From positions 1-5,150 of the forward strand of contig JAGOBT010000282.1 of the NCBI GenBank assembly GCA_017999135.1: a stretch of DNA of 5,150 nt, read 5' to 3'. Each line of letters begins with the position of its first letter. Positions within the stretch are counted from its first letter, which is position 1. The position numbers and the translations under genes were made by a program. The notes under the pieces were generated by a model. The model did no database searches, had not been told where the DNA came from, and worked only from the letters and a program-made list of their open reading frames with translations. Of the stretch, positions 1 through 5,150 are shown piece by piece. The stretch is from Burkholderiaceae bacterium (GTDB lineage: Bacteria > Pseudomonadota > Gammaproteobacteria > Burkholderiales > Burkholderiaceae_C).

Positions 1-410
1 AAGGTGCACAGCGGGCATTGCAACGTACCGGCAACGGCCAGGTAGGCGGCGTCGTAGGCGGTGAGCTTGAAGCGGGCGGCGAGGTCAAGTACCAGCGGCA
101 GGTCTGGCGAAATCAACTCGATGCCCATGGCCTGAAAGTCGCCGAGGCAGTCCTGCAAGGTCTGCAGCGCATCGCCTCGGCGCCGCCGGGTGGCAGCAAT
201 GTTGGTGATCTCGTACGCCAGGATGTCAGGCGCCAAGGGGCGGCGCCCGGCGAGCATGCGCGCGGCCTCGGCGTTCTCAGGCTCGGCGAAGACCAGTGCG
301 GCGATCACGCTGGCGTCCACCACCGCTGGCCTCGGCACCGCGTAACGGGGTGCTGGCTCCATCACGAACAGCGGCCGCGGCTGCGGGTCAGCGCTCGGTC
401 GAGTCGTCAT
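1..410 (-). CDS. vapC: PIN-domain ribonuclease toxin of a type II toxin-antitoxin pair, VapC/FitB-like (3' end outside window)
   Basis: Probable toxin: PIN-domain proteins of this kind are Mg2+-dependent endoribonucleases that cleave RNA (often tRNA) when free of antitoxin. I translated 136 codons without a stop before the left edge. The PIN core begins with AVVDASVIAALVF. The acidic residues expected for metal binding are visible: Asp32 (VVDAS), Glu67 (LAYEITN) and Asp120 (TAYDAAYLAVA), numbered from the ATG at 410. The usual final motif (T-x-D-x-x-L or similar) would lie just past the edge, so only about 10 to 15 residues should be missing. The start at 410 overlaps the antitoxin's last 23 bases in another frame, which suggests translational coupling. 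A second in-frame ATG at 362 would give a more typical length, with the first Asp at residue 16. Neither start has a strong Shine-Dalgarno sequence, so the start is unsettled. The family call is confident; the RNA target is unknown. Confidence 0.88.
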   Translation of the reverse strand, partial: MTTRPSADPQPRPLFVMEPAPRYAVPRPAVVDASVIAALVFAEPENAEAARMLAGRRPLAPDILAYEITNIAATRRRRGDALQTLQDCLGDFQAMGIELISPDLPLVLDLAARFKLTAYDAAYLAVAGTLQCPLCT

Positions 411-690
411 GGCCGGGCACGTTCCGTGTGTCACGCATCCTGCGAATGATGTCCACCGAACTCGGCGAGCCACCAGGGAAGCGCTTGCGCGCCGCTGCGG
501 CAACCTCCTCCACCGTCATGCGCGCCACCGATGGCTGGCGCAGTGCCGCAGCAGCCACCCCCTCACGGGCCGCCTGCTCAACGATGGCCATCAACTCCCC
601 TTGCAGGGACCGGTGGTTGCGCGCCGCCCGCTGGCGCAGCCGTTCAGCCACGTCGTCGGGAACGTCCTTGATTGACAGGTTCACCCCCAT
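388..690 (-). CDS. FitA-like ribbon-helix-helix antitoxin (100 aa)
   Basis: Antitoxin partner of the overlapping PIN-domain toxin. The N-terminus MGVNLSIKDVPDDVAERLR, followed by RAARNHRSLQGELMAIVEQA, matches the FitA-like ribbon-helix-helix pattern: a short beta strand (residues 3 to 8), helix A (about 11 to 24) and helix B (about 27 to 42, with the characteristic R-S-L-Q-x-E). Known antitoxins of this family dimerise through this fold, bind an operator palindrome and repress their own operon, while the C-terminal tail wraps the toxin. Here residues about 55 to 100 are the likely toxin-neutralising tail. The start at 690 is chosen because GGAGG lies 5 bases upstream and the fold begins at once. 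An in-frame TTG 12 bases further upstream lies inside the hairpin and is less likely. The gene's end overlaps the toxin start by 23 bases. It lies 80 bases downstream of ahcY on the same strand, so readthrough from ahcY is possible. Function is inferred from fold and context. Confidence 0.88.
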   Translation of the reverse strand: MGVNLSIKDVPDDVAERLRQRAARNHRSLQGELMAIVEQAAREGVAAAALRQPSVARMTVEEVAAAARKRFPGGSPSSVDIIRRMRDTRNVPGHDDSTER

Positions 691-691
691 G

Positions 692-733
692 GGCGCCTCC
701 AAAATGGATCCGAAGATCCATTTTGGAGGCGCC
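692..733 (-). repeat. Perfect 19-bp inverted repeat with UUCG loop that encloses the antitoxin ribosome binding site
   Basis: The arms at 692-710 and 715-733 are perfect reverse complements (GGCGCCTCCAAAATGGATC on the plus strand at the left arm), separated by four bases, CGAA. Read as minus-strand RNA, the apex is GAUC-UUCG-GAUC, that is, a C(UUCG)G tetraloop, a class known to be exceptionally stable. The repeat ends one base before the antitoxin ATG, and its 3' arm contains the GGAGG Shine-Dalgarno sequence. No U-tract follows in either direction, so a classical intrinsic terminator is not supported. It may act as a translational lock on the antitoxin, a DNA operator for the ribbon-helix-helix dimer, an RNase III target, or a dispersed palindromic element. 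The structure is seen directly; the role is inferred. Confidence 0.9.
696..700 (-). promoter_or_regulatory. Shine-Dalgarno sequence of the antitoxin, sequestered in the hairpin
   Basis: GGAGG on the minus strand, five bases before the ATG at 690, is the best ribosome binding site in this part of the window and fixes the antitoxin start. All five bases lie within the 3' arm of the 19-bp inverted repeat and would pair with CCUCC in the 5' arm. Initiation would therefore require the hairpin to melt, be processed, or be absent from the transcript, for example if transcription starts inside the repeat. Confidence 0.7.
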
Positions 734-735
734 GC

Positions 736-760
736 AAGCGCTGCGTCAAGCGCAGCGCTT
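736..760 (-). terminator. 10-bp GC-rich hairpin just after ahcY, candidate 3' end or stabilising structure
   Basis: AAGCGCTGCG (736-745) and CGCAGCGCTT (751-760) are perfect reverse complements around a 5-base loop, beginning 10 bases after the ahcY stop codon on the minus strand. The position and stem strength suit a transcription terminator or an mRNA 3' stabiliser. No U-run follows: the next bases lead straight into the 19-bp repeat at 733. Rho-independent termination is therefore only a possibility, and readthrough into the toxin-antitoxin pair cannot be excluded. Confidence 0.4.
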
Positions 761-770
761 CGGTCACCGA

Positions 771-2219
<1,449 letters not shown>

Positions 2220-2319
2220 GGATGGTTGCTCCGAGAGACAGGTGGCCCGGTCAGCTTGCTGCAGGTGGTGAAACTGTGGGGGGGAGAAAACACACGCACC
2301 CGCGGCAAGAACTGGGGGT

Positions 2320-2388
2320 GAGCGACGTTGCACTGGACGTGGTTTCGAGCCTGGGGCCGGAGGGTGGCCTTGCAACGCTCCTCGAAAC
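2320..2388 (-). promoter_or_regulatory. SAH riboswitch aptamer in the ahcY leader
   Basis: The minus-strand leader contains the conserved segments of the S-adenosylhomocysteine riboswitch: CGAGGAGCGTTGCAAGG, then CCAGGCTCG, then GCAACGTCGCTCACC. The pairings are interleaved, as in this pseudoknotted class. CTCGAAAC at 2381-2388 is exactly complementary to GTTTCGAG at 2342-2349. TGCAACGCTC at 2371-2380 pairs with GAGCGACGTTGCA at 2320-2332, with a three-base bulge. Between them a GGCC/GGCC hairpin (2366-2369 with 2355-2358, 7-base loop) forms the internal stem. Known members bind SAH, discriminate strongly against SAM, and switch ahcY on. The distance to the ahcY ATG is about 100 bases, leaving room for an expression platform. 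That platform is not clear here: GGGTG/CACCC at 2316-2320 and 2297-2301 followed by U4 (2290-2287), or CUCC at 2286-2283 against the GGAG at 2232-2229, are both possible but weak. Confidence 0.93.
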
Positions 2389-2396
2389 AGACGCGC

Positions 2397-2402
2397 ATTC
2401 TA
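2397..2402 (-). promoter_or_regulatory. Probable sigma-70 -10 element for the riboswitch and ahcY
   Basis: TAGAAT on the minus strand (5 of 6 matches to TATAAT) stands out in a very GC-rich region. Its predicted start site, six to eight bases downstream (about 2390), falls right at the first stem of the SAH riboswitch (2388), as expected for a leader RNA. No convincing -35 hexamer was found at the usual spacing; the region there reads CAGCGC or similar. The support is therefore the -10 and its positional match to the aptamer. Confidence 0.6.
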
Positions 2403-2443
2403 AGCACGCCTGCCGCGGCGCGCTGGGCCGCGGTGCGTGACAT

Positions 2444-2476
2444 CCCGCATGGAAGGCGCAACCCCCGACATGCGGG
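2444..2476 (-). terminator. Weak candidate hairpin downstream of ppk2
   Basis: CCCGCATG (2444-2451) and CATGCGGG (2469-2476) are perfect 8-bp reverse complements around a 17-base loop, 12 bases beyond the ppk2 stop codon and before the ahcY promoter. An alternative 5-bp stem (2463-2467 with 2473-2477) competes with it. There is no U-tract on the minus strand after the stem, so this is at best a non-canonical or Rho-assisted terminator separating ppk2 from ahcY. Confidence 0.3.
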
Positions 2477-2488
2477 GTCAAAGCCGCG

Positions 2489-3661
2489 TCAGGACGCGCC
2501 GCCGCCAGCCAGCTGGTCGTCGCCCACGCTGGGCACCAGGCTGGGCCGGCCGACGATCAGCGGGTCGACCGGGCCCAGCGCGGCCAGGTCCTTGCGGGCA
2601 TAGGGCAGGCGGTGCAGCAGGTAGCGCATGCCGTTCAGGCGTGCGCGCTTCTTGCAATCGCTCTTGATCACCGTCCAGGGCGCGTCGCTGGTGTCGCAGT
2701 GCAGGAACATCGCTTCCTTGGCGCGGGTGTAGTCGTCCCATTTGTCCAGGCTGGCCAGGTCGATGGGGCTCAGCTTCCACTGCTTGAGCGGGTGCAGCTT
2801 GCGCTCCTTGAAGCGGCGGCGCTGCTCGGCGCGGCTGACCGAGAACCAGAACTTGAACAGGTGCACGCCACTGCGCACCAGCTGGCGCTCGAACTCGGGG
2901 GCCTGGCGCAGGAATTCGTCGTACTCGGCGTCGGTGCAGAAGCCCATCACCCGCTCGACGCCGGCGCGGTTGTACCAGCTGCGGTCGAACAGCACGATCT
3001 CGCCGCGCGTGGGCAGGTGCTGGATGTAGCGCTGGAAGTACCACTGGCCGCGCTCCACCTCGCTGGGCTTCTCCAGCGCCACCACGCGGGCGCCGCGCGG
3101 GTTCAGGTGCTCCATCAGCCGCTTGATGGTGCCGCCCTTGCCGGCCGCGTCGCGCCCCTCGAACAGGATGACCACCCGCGCGCCGGTGTCCTTGACCCAG
3201 GCCTGCAGCTTCAGCAATTCCACCTGCAGCTTGTACTTCTGCTGCTCGTAGCGGCGGCGTGACAGCAGGTTCTTGTACGGGTACTTGCCTTCACGCCAGC
3301 CCGGGGCCAGGGCGGTGTCGGCATCTTTCTCGGCGGGTGTGGCCACCGGCTGGAACAGCAGCTTGCGCAAGGCCTTGCGGTCGTCGGGCGAGGCGCCGTC
3401 CATCAGGGCCTGCAGCTCCGACACCACCGTGCGGGCGCTTTCGCCCTGGGCGTGGCGGGCCAGCACGTCGGCCAGCGCCATCGCCTGCTCGGTGCGGGCG
3501 CCGGTGGTGGCACGGTCGGCCATGTGGCTGGCAATGGCGGCCGGCTGCAGCAGCGGCGCGGTGTCGCCTGCCGCCACGGTGCGCCGGTGGCTGCGGCTGC
3601 GCGTCTTGCGCACGGGGCCGGTGCTGGCGGGGGTTGCGGGGGTCGGGGTGTCCTTGGTCAT
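2489..3661 (-). CDS. ppk2: Polyphosphate kinase 2, class I type (390 aa)
   Basis: PPK2 enzymes transfer phosphate between polyphosphate and nucleotides; class I (one-domain) members mainly phosphorylate ADP or GDP using polyphosphate. Recognisable parts: GKYPYKNLLSRRRYEQQKYK (125-144) opening the conserved domain; Walker A loop FEGRDAAGKGGTIKR (167-181); the NPRGARVVALEKPSEVERGQ region (187-206); Walker B with its arginines, VLFDRSWYNRAGVERVMGF (223-241); the lid EQRRRFKER (279-287); and LSPIDLASLDKWDDYTRAKE (297-316) near the end. The kinase domain is a single copy, arguing against the fused two-domain class. Residues 1 to about 120 form an unusual extension: the first 40 are Pro/Thr/Arg-rich and probably disordered, then a helical stretch (about 55 to 105). 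The start at 3661 has GGAG six bases upstream. Downstream, ahcY has its own promoter. Upstream lies a divergent region with an FNR-like box. Class I assignment is by sequence pattern and is inferred. Confidence 0.95.
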   Translation of the reverse strand: MTKDTPTPATPASTGPVRKTRSRSHRRTVAAGDTAPLLQPAAIASHMADRATTGARTEQAMALADVLARHAQGESARTVVSELQALMDGASPDDRKALRKLLFQPVATPAEKDADTALAPGWREGKYPYKNLLSRRRYEQQKYKLQVELLKLQAWVKDTGARVVILFEGRDAAGKGGTIKRLMEHLNPRGARVVALEKPSEVERGQWYFQRYIQHLPTRGEIVLFDRSWYNRAGVERVMGFCTDAEYDEFLRQAPEFERQLVRSGVHLFKFWFSVSRAEQRRRFKERKLHPLKQWKLSPIDLASLDKWDDYTRAKEAMFLHCDTSDAPWTVIKSDCKKRARLNGMRYLLHRLPYARKDLAALGPVDPLIVGRPSLVPSVGDDQLAGGGAS

Positions 3662-3705
3662 GCCATGCTCCGGTGACAGCGGTGTGAATCGGCGGTGAAA
3701 GCAGC

Positions 3706-3711
3706 ATGTTC
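3706..3711 (-). promoter_or_regulatory. Tentative -10 element of ppk2
   Basis: GAACAT on the minus strand (3 of 6 to TATAAT, including the second and last positions) lies where a -10 should be if the FNR-like box at 3735-3748 is centred near -41.5. The implied start site is about 3700, giving a leader of roughly 39 bases with a good Shine-Dalgarno sequence. The hexamer itself is weak, as is common for activator-dependent promoters. The main support is the geometry. Confidence 0.3.
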
Positions 3712-3734
3712 ACGCGGCAGGGCCCAGGCATATC

Positions 3735-3748
3735 TTGATCGGCATCAA
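3735..3748 (+). promoter_or_regulatory. Perfect FNR/Anr-type binding palindrome in the ppk2-HAD divergent region
   Basis: TTGATCGGCATCAA is an exact match to the FNR-family consensus TTGAT-N4-ATCAA, and it sits between two divergent genes rather than in coding DNA. FNR, Anr and Dnr proteins are oxygen- or nitric-oxide-responsive CRP-family activators that usually bind near -41.5. Toward ppk2 this spacing predicts a start near 3700 with a plausible leader. Toward the HAD gene it predicts a start near 3783, which would exclude that gene's Shine-Dalgarno-like sequence. ppk2 is therefore the better candidate target. The site may be bound by any FNR-family member. Confidence 0.7.
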
Positions 3749-3789
3749 CCCACGGCCGGGCGCACAGGGCGCTGTGGGAGACTGCCGCA

Positions 3790-4635
3790 ATGCCGCCGGA
3801 CAGCATCCCGCACGCCTACGCCCTGCCCGCCGCAGCCAGCGGCCGGCTGCGCCCGTTGGCGGCGCTGCCCCCGCCGCAGCTGGCTGCGCTGCACGGCGTG
3901 CTGACCGACATCGACGACACCCTCACTGCCGATGGCGTCATCGCCCCGGCGGCGCTGGACGCCCTGCACCGGCTGGCGGCGGCCGGCGTGCCGGTGGTGG
4001 CCATCACCGGCCGCCCGACAGGCTGGAGCGCGCCGTTGGCGCTGGCCTGGCCGGTGGCTGCCATCGTGGCCGAGAACGGCGCGGTGCTGCTGCGCCGCCA
4101 GGGCGGGCAATTGCAGACTGATTTCGTGGCCGATGCCGCCACCCGCGCCGCCCACCAACTGCGCCTGCAGGCCTGCGCCCAGGCGGTGCTGGCGCAGGTG
4201 CCCGGGGCCACGCTGGCGCAGGACAGCGCCGGCCGCCTGACCGACATCGCCATCGACCACAGCGAGTTCGCGCACCTGGACGCCGCGCAGATCGCCCAGG
4301 TGGTGGCGGTGATGCGCGCGCACGGGCTCACCGCCACCGTCAGCTCCATCCACATCAACGGCTGGATCGGCGACCACGACAAGCCCAGCGGCGCACGCTG
4401 GGCCGTGCAGCAGGCACTGGCCCGGCCCTGGAACCCGGCCGAGTGGGTGTACGTGGGCGACAGCACCAACGACCAGGCCATGTTCCAGGCCATGCCGCTG
4501 ACGGTGGGCGTGGCCAACATCGCCCGCTTCCTGCCGCAGCTGCAGGCGTTTCCGGGCTATGTCACCCCGGCCGAGCGGGGCGACGGCTTTGCCGAGCTGG
4601 CCAGTGCGCTGTTGGCAGCCCGCGCCGCGGCATGA
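3790..4635 (+). CDS. HAD-superfamily hydrolase, Cof-like/type IIB phosphatase (281 aa)
   Basis: Predicted cytosolic Mg2+-dependent phosphatase; the substrate is not identifiable from sequence. Motif I is GVLTDIDDTLT (36-46), with nucleophile Asp40 and acid/base Asp42. Motif II is AITGRP (71-76), with Thr73. The probable motif III lysine is Lys198 in GDHDKPSGARWAV. Motif IV is YVGDSTNDQAMF (221-232), with Asp224 and Asp228. The roughly 100-residue cap inserted between motifs II and III (about 85 to 190) and the GDSTND signature place it with type IIB HADs, which include Cof, sucrose-phosphate and mannosyl-3-phosphoglycerate phosphatases. An Ala-rich lead of about 30 residues precedes the core; it lacks a clear signal peptide. 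The ATG at 3790 is preceded by GGGAG with a 9-base spacer. A small hairpin (CACAG 3763-3767 with CTGTG 3772-3776) touches that site. It is divergent from ppk2 and converges on the YcaQ-family gene with 31 bases between stop codons. All catalytic residues are present, so it should be active. Confidence 0.92.
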   Translation: MPPDSIPHAYALPAAASGRLRPLAALPPPQLAALHGVLTDIDDTLTADGVIAPAALDALHRLAAAGVPVVAITGRPTGWSAPLALAWPVAAIVAENGAVLLRRQGGQLQTDFVADAATRAAHQLRLQACAQAVLAQVPGATLAQDSAGRLTDIAIDHSEFAHLDAAQIAQVVAVMRAHGLTATVSSIHINGWIGDHDKPSGARWAVQQALARPWNPAEWVYVGDSTNDQAMFQAMPLTVGVANIARFLPQLQAFPGYVTPAERGDGFAELASALLAARAAA

Positions 4636-4666
4636 CGGCTGGCGGCCTGGCCACCAGCGCTGAGCG

Positions 4667-5150
4667 TCAGGCCAGACCGAGGAATTGGCCGATCCGCTGC
4701 AACTCGTCGTCCAGGGCGGCGGCAAAGCCCGCATCGCCCGGCGGCTGGCCGCTGACGAAGCCGATGTCGGGCACCAGCACGCCGCCCTGCACCGCCAGGT
4801 TGCCCCAGCCAACCACCCGGTCGCGCCACAGCAGCGGCAGGGCGTAGTAGCCGCGCACCCGCTTGTGCGCCGGGGTGTAGGCCTCGAAGCGGTAGTCCCA
4901 GCCCCACAGCAGGCCGAAACGCCGGCGGTCCCACACGATGGGGTCGAACGGCGCCAGCAGCCGCACCACATCGGCCTGCGCGCGGGTGGCATGGCGGCGC
5001 GACGCGGGCTGCTCGTCGGCCGGCCACAGCCAGCGCACGCCGTCGATCTGCACCTGCGGCAGCCGCTGCCGCGCGCGCTGCACCGTGGTCTTGCACAGGT
5101 GCTGCCACTGCGGCGCCCCGTAGCCCACCCGGTGCACCAGCATGCTGAAG
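4667..5150 (-). CDS. YcaQ-family winged-helix protein (HTH_42; possible DNA glycosylase), C-terminal 160 residues, 5' end outside window
   Basis: The visible part is the C-terminal portion of the winged-helix DNA-binding family that includes E. coli YcaQ (AlkX), a DNA glycosylase that unhooks interstrand crosslinks, and AlkZ. The diagnostic stretch is LLAPFDPIVWDRRRFGLLWGWDYRFEAYTPAHKRVRGYYALPLLWRDRVVGW, seen from about residue 63 to 115 counting from the ATG at 5143. That ATG is probably internal: the frame stays open to the edge, and family members are usually about 350 to 400 residues. The catalytic Q-x-Q-type segment near the N-terminus is outside the window, so glycosylase activity cannot be judged. 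After the family core, the tail VPDIGFVSGQPPGDAGFAAA and LDDELQRIGQFLGLA ends normally at 4667. It converges with the HAD gene; no convincing terminator lies in the 31 bases between them. Confidence 0.88.
   Translation of the reverse strand, partial: FSMLVHRVGYGAPQWQHLCKTTVQRARQRLPQVQIDGVRWLWPADEQPASRRHATRAQADVVRLLAPFDPIVWDRRRFGLLWGWDYRFEAYTPAHKRVRGYYALPLLWRDRVVGWGNLAVQGGVLVPDIGFVSGQPPGDAGFAAALDDELQRIGQFLGLA

Noticed and set aside
692..733. The 19-bp hairpin as an intrinsic terminator for ahcY or for plus-strand transcription
   Set aside because: There is no U-tract after either arm; the T4 run lies inside the stem. The overlap with a functional-looking GGAGG and ATG favours a leader or operator role.
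692..760. The inverted repeats as insertion-sequence ends or a transposon scar
   Set aside because: There is no transposase, no second copy elsewhere in the window and no flanking target duplication. The arms are only four or five bases apart, which suits hairpins and not element termini.
2612..3262. A 216-codon plus-strand frame antisense to ppk2
   Set aside because: It is low-complexity Leu/Val/Ala/His translation typical of the strand opposite a GC-rich gene; the PPK2 motifs lie on the minus strand.
4644..4673. GGCCTG and CAGGCC as a possible bidirectional terminator between the convergent genes
   Set aside because: The stem is only 6 bp with an 18-base loop, has no T-run on either strand, and runs into the YcaQ-family stop codon. 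It is not distinguishable from chance at this GC content.
3745..4992. A 415-codon minus-strand frame across the HAD gene and into the YcaQ-family gene
   Set aside because: It is a shadow of both real genes, is rich in Arg/His/Gly/Ala, and shows no motif. The HAD catalytic motifs on the plus strand and the YcaQ signature in another frame decide against it.

Overview
This 5,150-base, very GC-rich window looks chromosomal and most likely comes from a betaproteobacterium of the Burkholderiales. This is an inference from codon use, the protein families, an S-adenosylhomocysteine (SAH) riboswitch in front of ahcY, and a consensus FNR-type box. There are six protein genes, two of them cut by the window edges, and no RNA genes, CRISPR array or insertion sequence that I can recognise.

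Layout on the minus strand, in transcription order: ppk2 (class I polyphosphate kinase 2, 3661 to 2489); a promoter and SAH riboswitch (about 2402 to 2320); ahcY (S-adenosylhomocysteine hydrolase, 2219 to 771); an 80-base spacer almost filled by two perfect inverted repeats; a FitA-like ribbon-helix-helix antitoxin (690 to 388); and an overlapping PIN-domain (VapC/FitB-type) toxin from 410 leftward, which runs off the left edge. On the plus strand there is one gene, a HAD-superfamily phosphatase (3790 to 4635). It is divergent from ppk2 and convergent with a YcaQ-family winged-helix protein, whose C-terminal 160 residues fill 5150 to 4667 on the minus strand.

How the parts work together: ahcY clears SAH in the activated methyl cycle, and its leader carries an SAH-sensing RNA, so the enzyme is made when its substrate accumulates. 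ppk2 and the HAD gene share a 128-base divergent region holding a perfect TTGAT-N4-ATCAA palindrome. Its geometry fits oxygen-dependent (FNR/Anr-type) activation of ppk2 better than of the HAD gene. The toxin-antitoxin pair sits directly behind ahcY and looks like an accessory insertion there. Its antitoxin ribosome binding site is buried in the arm of a 19-bp hairpin capped, in the RNA, by a C(UUCG)G tetraloop.

The most interesting items are that antitoxin leader hairpin, the interleaved pseudoknot pairing of the SAH riboswitch, and the FNR-like box beside ppk2. I saw no evidence for a wholly new multi-gene system.
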